64,000 bases of DNA from an uncultured Chlamydiae bacterium. GTDB lineage: Bacteria > Chlamydiota > Chlamydiia > Chlamydiales > SM23-39. The number at the start of each line of letters is the position of its first letter. Position 1 is the first letter of the stretch. The notes below the pieces were generated by a model. That model ran no database searches, had not been told where the DNA came from, and saw only the letters and a program-made list of their open reading frames with translations. Where the stretch lies: positions 1 to 64,000 of the forward strand of contig CAITMJ010000018.1 in NCBI GenBank assembly GCA_903893545.1, written 5' to 3'. Made by a program: the position numbers and the translations under genes. This document shows positions 51,181 to 60,137 of this stretch, one piece after another.

Positions 51181-52100
51181 TGCTCGAAATCTATTTTAAG
51201 ACAGTCCGAGACATCGAGTTTAAACGGATCCAAGACTTTCGCCCTGGAAGTTGGATCTATGCCAAAGAAGCAACCCATGAAGATCTCGCTAAAATTGCCG
51301 AGATTACCGGTCTTGAACTCACTGAAATCCGCGATAGCCTCGATCGATTTGAACTTCCCCGTATTGAACGAATCGGCGACAATATCCTTTGCTTTACTCG
51401 CTATCCAAGCGAAGTTGAATTTGGGCTCTATACCAACACGCTTACGATCATTCTCACCAACTCTTTTGTCATCGCCATCTCTCCCGACCGAAGTGAGCTG
51501 ATCGAACATTTACTCGCCAGCAGCACGGCGCTAAGCACCACTCAAAAAGCCAAACTCATCCTCCAGCTTCTTTTAAAAATCTCCGTCGATTACACCAGCA
51601 ATATCAAACGAGTTCGCCATGCGATCCTCGACCATGAAAAAGCGATGAAAATCATCGACAATAAGGCGATTGCAGTCTTGACCAAGAACGAAGAGATCTT
51701 AAATCAATACCTCACCTCTTTAGTCCCCATGCGCAATACCCTAAAAGCCGTGGCCGAAGGGCGCCATATTACACTGCACGAAAAAGATGCCGACCTTCTT
51801 CAAGATCTTCTCATCGCCATCCAACAATCGGAAGATGTTTGCACGGTCAATATCAAAAGCATTCGCTCTCTTCGGGACTCCTACCAGATCATCTTTACCA
51901 ATAACGTCAACCGAACCATCAAACTTCTAACAGCATTGACCATCGTCTTTCATATTCCGACCATCGTCGCCTCTGTCTACGGAATGAATATCACCATTCC
52001 CCTGCAAGAGAGCCCTTTTGCCTTCTGGTACTTTATCGGGGTGACCATTTTCGCCTCCATCGTCGCTATTCTCCTCTTCCGCCGCAATCGTTGGTTGTAG
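51180..52100 (+). CDS. corA: CorA-family Mg2+/divalent cation transporter
   Basis: The protein reads MLEIYFKTVRDIEFKRIQDF from ATG 51180, which is the last A of the repeat element plus TG. Reading from 51162 would put six more residues inside the repeat. The N-terminal cytoplasmic domain is followed by a long helix (EEILNQYLTSLVPMRNTLKA) and two C-terminal membrane helices. The YGMNITIPL motif of CorA is present between them. It has 306 residues, a normal length. There is no clear ribosome-binding site because the repeat supplies the upstream region. Confidence 0.88.
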   Translation: MLEIYFKTVRDIEFKRIQDFRPGSWIYAKEATHEDLAKIAEITGLELTEIRDSLDRFELPRIERIGDNILCFTRYPSEVEFGLYTNTLTIILTNSFVIAISPDRSELIEHLLASSTALSTTQKAKLILQLLLKISVDYTSNIKRVRHAILDHEKAMKIIDNKAIAVLTKNEEILNQYLTSLVPMRNTLKAVAEGRHITLHEKDADLLQDLLIAIQQSEDVCTVNIKSIRSLRDSYQIIFTNNVNRTIKLLTALTIVFHIPTIVASVYGMNITIPLQESPFAFWYFIGVTIFASIVAILLFRRNRWL

Positions 52101-52149
52101 TTATCTACTAAAATCCCGTAATATGTTTCCTTTTCCAAAGGAAAATTCT

Positions 52150-53037
52150 ATGTTTAAATGGTTAGCGACTACGACTCTTCTTGCATTGTCATTACATGGT
52201 GAACCCTATCGAGAAACGCTCTATCCTGAATGGGGGCAATGCTTTCATGAATCGACCGTTCTTTTGCGGCAAAAAACCGATGTTCAAGATCTTATCATCT
52301 TTCAAAATCCCCGATTCGGAAAAATCCTCGCCCTCGATGGCATTATTCAAAATACGGAAGCCGATGAGGCCATCTATCACGAAATGATGGTACACGTCCC
52401 TTTGCTTGCGCACGAAAACCCTAAAAGCGTTCTCATCATCGGCGGCGGAGATGGGGGGATTTTGCGCGAAGTGTTAAAACACCCGAGCATCGAGCGCGTA
52501 ACTCTTGTTGAGATCGACAAACAGGTCGTTGACTTTTCAAAAGAACATCTCCCCCATCTTTCTAAGGGAGCATTTGATCATCCAAAAGCCCATATCATTA
52601 TTCAAGATGCGGCTCTTTTTGTGAAAGAATGCAAGGAAGACTTCGATGTCATCATCTGCGATTCGAGCGATCCGATCGGCCCTGGCGCCGTTCTCTTCAC
52701 GCGTGAATTTTATGGCGACTGCAAAAATCTCTTAAGTAAAAATGGGATCTTCGTCAACCAAAACGGCGTTCCCTTTATGCAAGAGACAGAACTGGCCCTT
52801 ACCGCGAAAAACCGGAAACCCCACTTTAAACACGTCACGTTTTACCTTGCGACTGTTCCCACCTATGCCGGCGGACAAATGGCCTTTGGTTGGGCCTCTG
52901 ATAAGAAATATAGACTCTCTGAAGCAGTTCTAGCCGAGCGCCTCTCCAAACTAAAGGGAGAGCTCTTCTACTACACGCCAGAGATCCATAAAGCAGCGTT
53001 TGCGCTGCCCGCCTTCATGCAAAAGCAACTAAACTAG
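52150..53037 (+). CDS. speE: Spermidine synthase-like aminopropyltransferase with signal peptide
   Basis: From ATG 52150 (AAAGGA upstream) the protein begins MFKWLATTTLLALSLHGEPY, which reads as a signal peptide. The body is a typical SpeE: FGKILALDGIIQNTEADEAI, VLIIGGGDGGILREVLKHPS, RVTLVEIDKQVVDFSKEHLP and CDSSDPIGPGAVLFTREFY. The Asp residues for aminopropyl transfer are intact. SpeE normally acts in the cytoplasm with putrescine and decarboxylated SAM, so an exported form would be unusual. It ends 9 bp inside the convergent pdhC. Confidence 0.85.
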   Translation: MFKWLATTTLLALSLHGEPYRETLYPEWGQCFHESTVLLRQKTDVQDLIIFQNPRFGKILALDGIIQNTEADEAIYHEMMVHVPLLAHENPKSVLIIGGGDGGILREVLKHPSIERVTLVEIDKQVVDFSKEHLPHLSKGAFDHPKAHIIIQDAALFVKECKEDFDVIICDSSDPIGPGAVLFTREFYGDCKNLLSKNGIFVNQNGVPFMQETELALTAKNRKPHFKHVTFYLATVPTYAGGQMAFGWASDKKYRLSEAVLAERLSKLKGELFYYTPEIHKAAFALPAFMQKQLN

Positions 53038-54315
53038 AAGGATTGAAGGGTTTTCTAAAAACTTCTGCATTGTCTTGATAAAAGCAGCTGCATGAGCGCC
53101 ATCCACTACGCGGTGGTCCGCTGAAAGGGTGAGGTTCATTTTTTTGCCGGCCACTGCGAGATTATTCTTCATGCGGACGCAATCTTCGATGCCAGAGACG
53201 GCCAAGATGGCAGATTGGGGAGGATTGATGACGGCGACAAAGTCTGAGATGCCAAACATCCCCAAATTGGAAATGGTGAATGACCCGCCTTTGTATTCTT
53301 GCGGCTCTAGCTTGCCCGCTTTGGCGCGAGAAGCTAATTCTTTCATTTCGACAGAAATCTCTCCGAGGTTCTTGTAGTCTGCATGGCGGAGGATCGGTGT
53401 AATAAGACCTTCATCGATAGCGACGGCGATGGCGATATCGATCGTTTTAAAGAGGATGATCGACTGGCTGACGGTATTAAAACCGCTATTGAGACCGGGG
53501 TGTTCTTTCAGCGCCAAGGCTGTTGCTCGAATGATAAAATCGTTAATGCTAACCTTTAACCCGCCTTGTTTGAGCTGCTCGCGCGCCTCTACAAGAGGCT
53601 CTGCATCGATTTCTTGGCGAATGTAGAAATGGGGAATAAAACTCTTCGATTGCTGCAATCGAGTCGCGATCGTTTTTCTCATCGGCGTTAATGGAATCTC
53701 TTCAAAGGTTCCAGGAGCAATGGGGGGAAGCTCTCTAGCTCCAAAAGAAACGACTTGGCCGGGTTGCGCTAAATTGAGATCGTGACTGGTGATTCGTCCA
53801 GAAGATCCAGTTCCTTTTACACTGCCCAAATCGAGCCCTTTTTCTTTTGCGAGCTTCTTCGCTAGCGGCGAAGCTGCGATCCGCTTCTTCGGCGAACCTG
53901 TAGGGAATTCAAACTCATATCTTTCTAAGGGAGGCTCCGGCATAAAAGCGGGCTGCTGCATCGCAGTTGTTGCCGTCGGTTTTTCTGTCTTGATTTCGAC
54001 CTTTTCTTCTTTCTTGACTGGCATAGCTGCTCCTGGCTGAATCCCTTCCGGTTTATAGCCTTCAATGTTTTCCTTTGCCTCTAGAGTAAAGATCGCAATC
54101 GGCTGATTGACCACAGCGTGACCTTTTTCCGGCACTAAAATTTTGCGTAGAAAACCTTCATCTAACGCATTGTATTCGACGGTCGCTTTATCCGTAGCCA
54201 CTTCGACAAGCAGCTCCCCGGCTTCCACTCGATCTCCGACTTTTTTATGCCATTTTGCAATTGCGCCCTCTTCCATCGTCGGGGAGAGTTTTGGCATTGT
54301 TACAGTAAATGGCAT
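53029..54315 (-). CDS. pdhC: Pyruvate dehydrogenase E2 (dihydrolipoamide acetyltransferase)
   Basis: E2 passes the acetyl group to CoA. The lipoyl domain has the lipoyl-Lys in LVEVATDKATVEYNALDEGF, followed by an Ala/Pro/Lys linker. The E3-binding domain is RIAASPLAKKLAKEKGLDLG, then SVKGTGSSGRITSHDL. The catalytic domain ends with TLSADHRVVDGAHAAAFIKT (HxxxDG). It has 428 residues, normal. It is separated from pdhB by two plus-strand genes, so it is not directly co-transcribed with pdhA-pdhB. Confidence 0.95.
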   Translation of the reverse strand: MPFTVTMPKLSPTMEEGAIAKWHKKVGDRVEAGELLVEVATDKATVEYNALDEGFLRKILVPEKGHAVVNQPIAIFTLEAKENIEGYKPEGIQPGAAMPVKKEEKVEIKTEKPTATTAMQQPAFMPEPPLERYEFEFPTGSPKKRIAASPLAKKLAKEKGLDLGSVKGTGSSGRITSHDLNLAQPGQVVSFGARELPPIAPGTFEEIPLTPMRKTIATRLQQSKSFIPHFYIRQEIDAEPLVEAREQLKQGGLKVSINDFIIRATALALKEHPGLNSGFNTVSQSIILFKTIDIAIAVAIDEGLITPILRHADYKNLGEISVEMKELASRAKAGKLEPQEYKGGSFTISNLGMFGISDFVAVINPPQSAILAVSGIEDCVRMKNNLAVAGKKMNLTLSADHRVVDGAHAAAFIKTMQKFLENPSILLV

Positions 54316-54478
54316 AGGACCTCACAAATAGTAAGGCTTAAGTATGTAAGATTTCCCCCCCGTTTGGCAAGAGAAATACTGAGCTTATCCCATTATTAAC
54401 AGTTTTTCTAAATATTTAACTTTACTTTATTTAAAATAACTATTATAATATAACTAAAAAACAAGGGTTTAACAAAAA

Positions 54479-55309
54479 ATGGAACCAACCAGATTATCAA
54501 ATTTTCTAGTGAACGCCGATAAGATCTGCGACTATATTCCAGGAATAAGCACAGTTACAAATATCGTCAATCTAGTTCAAAAGATCTTCCTGGAGACTCT
54601 CGTCCCCGACTCTATGATCTGGAAGAGTCATTACTACACACATTTAGATGAAAAAGGGTATATCCGGTGTCTACTTGCGATACTACTCCCTGTACTTGGA
54701 AATTACCTGATATTCGCTGGGGATGATGAACTGGAAATGGTGAAAAAAAAGTGCGGCGAGGAAAACTTAGGGAGTATAGCTCTTCAAAAACGGACAGATA
54801 GGCAGGGTCTGATAAACCTTAGCGCTCAGTTAGAAAACGATAAAAGTCGAATGCTAAAAGCTCTTCAGGAGCATACATATGGCCATCGTGCGATCGAGTG
54901 CGCCAGCCGACGATTGAAAGACGATGAAGATGTAGCACTTGCTTTTATCATGAACAACGACCTTACTGCACTTCATAATCTCAGCCCCCGGCTGCAATGC
55001 GATTCTGATTTTAAAGCATTAGGACGGGCTATCTTTTCTCATAAGTTAGCTAAATGTGGTAGTACTGCTAAGAAAGGAAACGATTGGACACATGGTCCCG
55101 ACTATTATCAGTCTCAAATCACTCCTCTTGTAGAGAAAATCCAATTCTATGCGAATAAAATCAAACAACGGCAGATACAAGAAGAACCTGCGGCACCAGA
55201 GCCAAGCGCTCCTGTACTGAGCTATTTTCCTCCAAGACAAGATGAGCCAAGCGCTCCTGTACTGAGCTATTTTCCTCCAAGACAAGATGAGTTAATCACA
55301 AGGATTTAA
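54479..55309 (+). CDS. DUF4116-like hypothetical protein, first of a tandem pair (276 aa)
   Basis: It starts MEPTRLSNFLVNADKICDYI. The middle has RAIECASRRLKDDEDVALAF, which resembles DUF4116 repeats (ALxxASexLxDDxxVVLAA). Two hydrophobic pieces (CLLAILLPVLGNYLIFAG) lie near residue 70. The C-terminus carries a duplicated 15-residue unit (PSAPVLSYFPPRQDE, DNA 55199-55288). It has no signal peptide. The upstream AT-rich gap (54316-54478) holds its promoter (TATAATATAAC box) and AAGGG. Confidence 0.6.
   Translation: MEPTRLSNFLVNADKICDYIPGISTVTNIVNLVQKIFLETLVPDSMIWKSHYYTHLDEKGYIRCLLAILLPVLGNYLIFAGDDELEMVKKKCGEENLGSIALQKRTDRQGLINLSAQLENDKSRMLKALQEHTYGHRAIECASRRLKDDEDVALAFIMNNDLTALHNLSPRLQCDSDFKALGRAIFSHKLAKCGSTAKKGNDWTHGPDYYQSQITPLVEKIQFYANKIKQRQIQEEPAAPEPSAPVLSYFPPRQDEPSAPVLSYFPPRQDELITRI
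55199..55288 (+). repeat. Two tandem 45-bp units inside the first DUF4116-like gene
   Basis: Units 55199-55243 and 55244-55288 have identical sequence, encoding PSAPVLSYFPPRQDE twice. Identity at third positions shows a recent duplication or active length variation by slippage. Confidence 0.85.
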
Positions 55310-55314
55310 CAAAA

Positions 55315-56034
55315 ATGGAACCAACCAGATTATCAAATTTTCTAGCGAACGCAGATAGGATCTGCGATTATATTCCAGGAGTAAGCACAGTTACAAATAT
55401 CGTCAATCTAGTGCAGAAAATCTTCCTAGAGACTTTCGTCCCCGACTCTATGCTCTGGAAGAGTCATTACTACACAAATCTAGATGAAAAAAGTTATACC
55501 CGTTGTCTCGTTGCGCTGCTCCCATTGATTGGAAATCTCCTAATAGCCTCGGGAGATAACAGCCTAGAAGTGCTGAAAAAAAATTATGGCGAGGACTTGG
55601 GAAGGATCGTTGCTGCTAAACAGAATACGGATCTGACAGCCCTTAGCGTGCATGTGGAAAACGATAAAAACCGAATGATGAAAGCGATTCAGGAAGAGAG
55701 TAGTTTATATGGCGATCGCGCGATCGGATGCGCCAGCCGACGATTAAAAGACGATGAAGACGTGGCTCTTACTGCTCTCTTGAGAGACAGTTGGGTGTAC
55801 CAATACTGGGCGTGTTCTCCAATTGTGCACTTCAGCAATCGGCTAAAAAACAATCCTAGCTTTATAGCATTATCAGAGGCTGTCGAAGCATATGGAAACG
55901 CACGTTGGCAGAGATTTCCGGAGAATTATCTGGTAGAGTGTAAAAAGCAGATCCAACTCTGTGTGAATAAAATCAAACCAAACGCTGAAAAACCGAGTAA
56001 TGATAGTCCTAATGACAGACCAAGTAATGGATAA
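55315..56034 (+). CDS. DUF4116-like hypothetical protein, second of the tandem pair (239 aa)
   Basis: It is a paralog of the upstream gene. The N-terminus MEPTRLSNFLANADRICDYI matches at most positions, as does its leader (AAGGRTTTAACAAAAA before the ATG), so a gene with its ribosome-binding site was duplicated. RAIGCASRRLKDDEDVALTA again resembles DUF4116. The proline-rich tail is replaced by a short Asn/Pro/Ser tail (EKPSNDSPNDRPSNG). It ends 5 bp from the end of the convergent pdhB. Confidence 0.6.
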   Translation: MEPTRLSNFLANADRICDYIPGVSTVTNIVNLVQKIFLETFVPDSMLWKSHYYTNLDEKSYTRCLVALLPLIGNLLIASGDNSLEVLKKNYGEDLGRIVAAKQNTDLTALSVHVENDKNRMMKAIQEESSLYGDRAIGCASRRLKDDEDVALTALLRDSWVYQYWACSPIVHFSNRLKNNPSFIALSEAVEAYGNARWQRFPENYLVECKKQIQLCVNKIKPNAEKPSNDSPNDRPSNG

Positions 56035-56039
56035 GAACG

Positions 56040-57017
56040 TTACCGCAAAACTTCATGAATAGCGGCTAAAATTCGCTCTGTGTTGGGAAGAGTTTCTCTC
56101 TCTAACGGTTTTGAATAAGGGAGCGGTGTCTCTCGCTGGCAAACGCGGGCAAGAGGAGCATCGAGCTCATCAAAACAGTGTTCCATGATTTGAAAACCCA
56201 CTTCTGCAGCGATGCCAGCAAAAATGTGACCTTCTTCAACGAGGACGCAACGATGCGTTTTACGAACAGACTGAACGATGGTGGCAATATCGAGAGGCCG
56301 GATCGTTCGAAGATCGACGATCTCAACCTGAATCCCCTTCTTTGCCAACTCATCAGCAGCTTCTTTGCAGAGCTTTACCATGCGACTATGAGAGACTAAG
56401 GTGATGTGTTTTCCTGTGCGGACAACTTTTGCTTTGCCGATAGGAACGAGGTACTCTTCGGTCGGAATTTCCATCTTGTCGCCATAGATAAGCTCGTTCT
56501 CTAGGAAAATCACGGGATTATTGGAGCGGATCGCCGATTTAAGAAGTCCTTTTGCATCGTAGGCATTGCTCGGGGCTATGACGTAAAATCCAGGCAAATT
56601 GCCATAGAGCGCTTCTACGCAGTGGGAGTGTTGGCAAGATACTTGGGCAGCAGCTCCATTGGGTCCTCGAAAAACAACCGGGACTTTGAAGCGCCCCCCT
56701 GACATGTAGTAGGCTTTGCAGGCGTTTGAGATGAGCTGATCTGCGGCGACAAAGGAGAAGTTCCAGCTCATGAACTCGACAATTGGGCGTAGGCCTGTTT
56801 GCGCTGCGCCAATAGCAAGACCTGCAAACCCGTTCTCTGCAATCGGGGTATCGATGACGCGCTCTGGTCCCCATTTATCGAGAAGGCCTTTAGTCACCTT
56901 GTAGGCGCCATTATATTCTGCGACCTCTTCTCCAAGGATAAGAACGCGGCTATCTCGAGCCATCTCTTCATCGATCGCCTGCCGAAGGGCTTCGCGGATC
57001 TCTACGATTTGTTTCAT
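56040..57017 (-). CDS. pdhB: Pyruvate dehydrogenase E1 beta subunit
   Basis: Starting at ATG 57017 (overlapping the pdhA stop, ATGA, with CGGAGGA upstream) the product is 325 residues. It has RVLILGEEVAEYNGAYKVTK, VIDTPIAENGFAGLAIGAAQ and VPVVFRGPNGAAAQVSCQHS, typical of E1-beta. The last third (IVDLRTIRPLDIATIVQSVR) is also standard. With PdhA it decarboxylates pyruvate using thiamine diphosphate. The start in the longer frame at 57068 would overlap pdhA by 55 bp. Confidence 0.94.
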   Translation of the reverse strand: MKQIVEIREALRQAIDEEMARDSRVLILGEEVAEYNGAYKVTKGLLDKWGPERVIDTPIAENGFAGLAIGAAQTGLRPIVEFMSWNFSFVAADQLISNACKAYYMSGGRFKVPVVFRGPNGAAAQVSCQHSHCVEALYGNLPGFYVIAPSNAYDAKGLLKSAIRSNNPVIFLENELIYGDKMEIPTEEYLVPIGKAKVVRTGKHITLVSHSRMVKLCKEAADELAKKGIQVEIVDLRTIRPLDIATIVQSVRKTHRCVLVEEGHIFAGIAAEVGFQIMEHCFDELDAPLARVCQRETPLPYSKPLERETLPNTERILAAIHEVLR

Positions 57018-58033
57018 CGGTCCTCCGGAGCGTAGACGCCTTGCTCGAGGGTCATTGGATCGGGCCAAGGGCTTTCATCGGCAAATTTCATCGCCGCGAC
57101 AATGGTCTCTTTTGCCTCATGGTCCATTTGCTTAAACTCTTCTTCTGTGAGAATCTTGTGCTCGACAAGCGCATTTTTCAATAAGAGGATTGGATCGCGC
57201 TCCATTGTCTTCTGGAGGCTCTCTTTGGATCGGTAAAGGGCAGGATCTGAAATAGAGTGGCCTCGAAAACGCTCTGTGACCGCCTCGATCAGCACTGGCT
57301 TCCCCGTCTTGAGAACCTCTTCAAAGGCGTCTTTGAAGCCTGCATAGCAGTTAAAAAAATCCATTCCATCAAAGGTATACGATTTCATCCCGTAGGCTTT
57401 GGCGAGGTTTTCTGCGATTGGCTCAATGGCTAAAGCTCGATTGATGGCCGTTCCCATCCCCCACTGATTATTTTCTACGACATAGAGGCAAGGAAGGTTC
57501 CATAAAGCGGCCAAGTTGAGCGATTCATGGACAGCTCCTTGAACAACCGCTCCATCGCCCATAAAACAAAAAGAGGCCCACCCTTTTTTCTTCAAATATT
57601 TGATGCTAAAAGCAGCCCCTGTCGCAATGGGGACGTGTCCGCCAACGATGGCTAGACCGCCAAGTAAATGATCGGCATACATGTGCATCGACCCGCCGAG
57701 GCCCTTGGCGTTACCGGTTGAGCGGCCATAGAGCTCGGCCATCATCTCGTTCGGAGTGGCTCCCAAAAGCATTGCTAGAGCGTGACAGCGATAAGTCGTT
57801 GTAAACCAATTGTTTGTTCCTGCAGCCGCTACGCAGCCGACTTGAATCGCTTCTTGGCCCATATAAGAGTGATAAAACCCGCCCACTTTTCCCTGCTGGT
57901 AAGCAGCTTCGCCCCGAATCTCAAAATTGCGGATCAGGAGCATCTTTCTTAGCTGCTCCTTAAGAGCTGCTGGACCCAATGCTTTTATGACTTTTTCACG
58001 GTCGGTAGGATGAAAATGATATTTTAATGTCAT
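57014..58033 (-). CDS. pdhA: Pyruvate dehydrogenase E1 alpha subunit
   Basis: The 339-residue protein has the thiamine diphosphate motif FMGDGAVVQGAVHESLNLAA followed by ENNQWGMGT. The regulatory-loop-like sequence GHSISDPALYRSKESLQKTM and the N-terminal RKMLLIRNFEIRGEAAYQQG are typical of E1-alpha. It lies just downstream of a small lipoprotein gene and is coupled to pdhB. Confidence 0.95.
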   Translation of the reverse strand: MTLKYHFHPTDREKVIKALGPAALKEQLRKMLLIRNFEIRGEAAYQQGKVGGFYHSYMGQEAIQVGCVAAAGTNNWFTTTYRCHALAMLLGATPNEMMAELYGRSTGNAKGLGGSMHMYADHLLGGLAIVGGHVPIATGAAFSIKYLKKKGWASFCFMGDGAVVQGAVHESLNLAALWNLPCLYVVENNQWGMGTAINRALAIEPIAENLAKAYGMKSYTFDGMDFFNCYAGFKDAFEEVLKTGKPVLIEAVTERFRGHSISDPALYRSKESLQKTMERDPILLLKNALVEHKILTEEEFKQMDHEAKETIVAAMKFADESPWPDPMTLEQGVYAPEDR

Positions 58034-58036
58034 AAC

Positions 58037-58198
58037 TTAATAGGGACCTTGCTGGCTATTTTGGCCGGGAAGGGAGCTATGTTGGGGGACAATATAAGGA
58101 TTATTTGTCACCGGCACAGTGCGAAGATCGGCATCGTCGCCACCTGACTGAAAGCATCCGCAAGAGATCAAAAGAAGAAACAATGAAATTTTTCCCAT
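58037..58198 (-). CDS. Small lipoprotein (53 aa)
   Basis: ATG 58198 opens a short frame beginning MGKISLFLLLISCGCFQSGG. Ile-Ser-Cys at residues 11-13, after a leucine-rich stretch, is a lipobox for Lgt and signal peptidase II. The mature part is short, polar and Pro/Gln-rich (TVPVTNNPYIVPQHSSLPGQ). It ends 3 bp before pdhA begins. In Chlamydia a small gene (CT244) also sits between lpxD and pdhA, so it may be an ortholog. The function is unknown. Confidence 0.6.
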   Translation of the reverse strand: MGKISLFLLLISCGCFQSGGDDADLRTVPVTNNPYIVPQHSSLPGQNSQQGPY

Positions 58199-58300
58199 AC
58201 TCACTTACCTGTTGACTCTAGAGTTTACCCAATCCGCCCTAAATTTTGAAGAGGGAAAATTCTTGAAAATAAAAAAAACTTTGTGAACACTGCTCATCTT

Positions 58301-59005
58301 ATGAAATGGCGACCTATCTACTACGATACCGAGACGACTGGGGTAAGACCCAGTAAAGACAGGATCATCGAAATTGCAGCGTTCGATCCTGAGCAGAATA
58401 AGACATTTTGTTCCTTTGTGAACCCCGAATGTCCAATTCCACCGGAAGTGACCGGCATTACCAATATTACCGACGACATGGTCAAAGATGCTCGCATCTT
58501 TCAAGCGGTCGCCCCTGATTTTATCGAGTTTTGTTCGGGCAATGTCCTTCTTATCGCACACAATAACGACGCGTTCGACCAACAATTTTTAGAAGCAGAA
58601 TTTGCTCGGGCTAGCCTCCCCTTTCCCAATTGGAAATTTCTCGATACCCTCAAGTGGTCTCGTAAATATAGGAGCGACCTTCCTCGCCACAGCCTGCAAT
58701 TTTTGCGCGAAGCATATGGCATTGAGGCAAACCAAGCGCACCGGGCGCTCGACGACGTAACAGTCCTCTATCAAATCTTTAGCCGCATGATCGATGATCT
58801 CGATCTTCAATCTGCGATCGATCTTCTCAGCCAAAAATCGGACATTGTCCGGATGCCTTTTGGCAAGCACGCTGGAAAACCTCTTTCTGAGATCCCGAAA
58901 GATTACGCGAGGTGGCTGGCAGAAAATGGAGCTCTCGACAAAAAAGAAAATAGCGCTCTTAAAGAAGGTTTTATGAAATTGGGATTTATCGGAGCTAGTT
59001 CATGA
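58301..59005 (+). CDS. DnaQ-like 3'-5' exonuclease
   Basis: The exonuclease domain has DEDDh motifs: YYDTETTGVRPSKDRIIEIA (Asp-x-Glu), LLIAHNNDAFDQQFLEAEFA (Asp) and HRALDDVTVLYQIF (HxAxxD). It resembles the epsilon subunit of DNA polymerase III. The C-terminal part (VRMPFGKHAGKPLSEIPKDY, ARWLAEN) is a DUF3820-like module often attached to such nucleases. It has 234 residues from ATG 58301; a GTG at 58283 is an alternative. It overlaps the next gene by 4 bp. It is probably the counterpart of CT261. Confidence 0.88.
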   Translation: MKWRPIYYDTETTGVRPSKDRIIEIAAFDPEQNKTFCSFVNPECPIPPEVTGITNITDDMVKDARIFQAVAPDFIEFCSGNVLLIAHNNDAFDQQFLEAEFARASLPFPNWKFLDTLKWSRKYRSDLPRHSLQFLREAYGIEANQAHRALDDVTVLYQIFSRMIDDLDLQSAIDLLSQKSDIVRMPFGKHAGKPLSEIPKDYARWLAENGALDKKENSALKEGFMKLGFIGASS

Positions 59006-59829
59006 GCCTTGCGAACATTGCAGTCATCGGCTGTGGATATATTGGGAGCGAAGCGGCTCATGTTTGGAAAAACCGGGGTTATTACGTCACGGGGACCACA
59101 CGCCATTCTGAACATCTTGGAGATATTTCCAAAGTAGCGCAAAAAGGGGTCCTTTTAAAGGGCAATGAAGAAGCGGAATTTGCCGCTCTTATCGCCTCTA
59201 ATGACGCCATTCTCGTCTCTGTCGGCGCAGACAAGCCTGAAGATTACGACACAGCCTACCGGCAAATAGCCCACCTCTTTCGCCATCTTGCGCTTGAAAT
59301 GGATCTTCCTCGCCGCCTGATCTATACCAGCAGTGCATCTGTCTACGGCGATCAGCACGGCCGCTTTGTGGATGAAGAGAGCGATCTTCTCGCGCAAACC
59401 GAGCAGGGAAAAATTCTCATTGAAACCGAACATCTCTACCACTCGCTGACAGAGCTTGGCTGGCATGTCTGTATCTTGCGCCTTGCAGAGATCTATGGAC
59501 CGGGACAAGAGCTTTCCAAACGAATCAAGCAACATTCTATCCTTCCCGGAAGTGGGAATCAATACACGAACATGATCCATCGAACAGATGCGGCTAACGC
59601 CATCGACTATGCGCTTCGCCATCACCTCGAGGGCGTTTTCAATCTCGCTGATGACGACCATCCAACGCGAAGCGAACTTTACACCGCCGTCGCTACCCAG
59701 CACCACATAAAGCCGCCAGAGTGGAATGCAGACCTTGTCAGCATGTCGAGCGGCAATAAACGGGTCTCTAACCACAAAATTAAATCAGAGGGCTTCGCCT
59801 TCCGCTTCCCCCATCGGGTATTGGATTAA
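59002..59829 (+). CDS. NAD-dependent epimerase/dehydratase-like protein (YeeZ type)
   Basis: The N-terminal Rossmann motif is IAVIGCGYIGSEAAHVWKNR. The SDR strand RRLIYTSSASVYGDQHGRFV carries the Ser, but the usual YxxxK is replaced (IETEHLYHSL), so activity is uncertain. LRLAEIYGPGQELSKRIKQH and HRTDAANAIDYALRHHLEGV follow the usual path of extended SDRs. It has 275 residues, matches YeeZ-like proteins in length, and is coupled to the exonuclease (ATGA). Substrate unknown. Confidence 0.8.
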   Translation: MSLANIAVIGCGYIGSEAAHVWKNRGYYVTGTTRHSEHLGDISKVAQKGVLLKGNEEAEFAALIASNDAILVSVGADKPEDYDTAYRQIAHLFRHLALEMDLPRRLIYTSSASVYGDQHGRFVDEESDLLAQTEQGKILIETEHLYHSLTELGWHVCILRLAEIYGPGQELSKRIKQHSILPGSGNQYTNMIHRTDAANAIDYALRHHLEGVFNLADDDHPTRSELYTAVATQHHIKPPEWNADLVSMSSGNKRVSNHKIKSEGFAFRFPHRVLD

Positions 59830-60137
59830 CTGTTATTGTAATCGCGAAGGGTTTGGATGTCGTGCTTGAGAGCTGCATAGCTCTCCTCTGATCCAGTCAT
59901 CGTAAATTGTTTGTAATCTTCTTCGACCTTCACTTCCTGCTTATGGATTCCTTTTCTTCGGAGTTCGGCAACGCCTTGCTTGATCAGGCCGATCTGATCG
60001 TCCATGATAGCCTTGCAGCGAATTCTCTCCTGATCCTGCATACTTGTTCTGTAGCCTGTAAGCGCTTTTTCAAATTTCACAGTATTCATCGCGAGTTGGT
60101 GTTGAACCATGCTTATGGTCTCTATATTGTCTTTCAT
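59826..60137 (-). CDS. Small helical protein (103 aa), partner of the 97-aa gene
   Basis: The protein is entirely helical: MKDNIETISMVQHQLAMNTV, then RTSMQDQERIRCKAIMDDQI and a C-terminal EESYAALKHDIQTLRDYN. There is no signal peptide. Its start overlaps the stop of the upstream 97-aa gene (ATGA). Pairs of small helical proteins like this are often chaperones or components of secretion machinery, but I cannot assign either. The 3' end overlaps the convergent epimerase-like gene by 4 bp. Confidence 0.55.
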   Translation of the reverse strand: MKDNIETISMVQHQLAMNTVKFEKALTGYRTSMQDQERIRCKAIMDDQIGLIKQGVAELRRKGIHKQEVKVEEDYKQFTMTGSEESYAALKHDIQTLRDYNNS

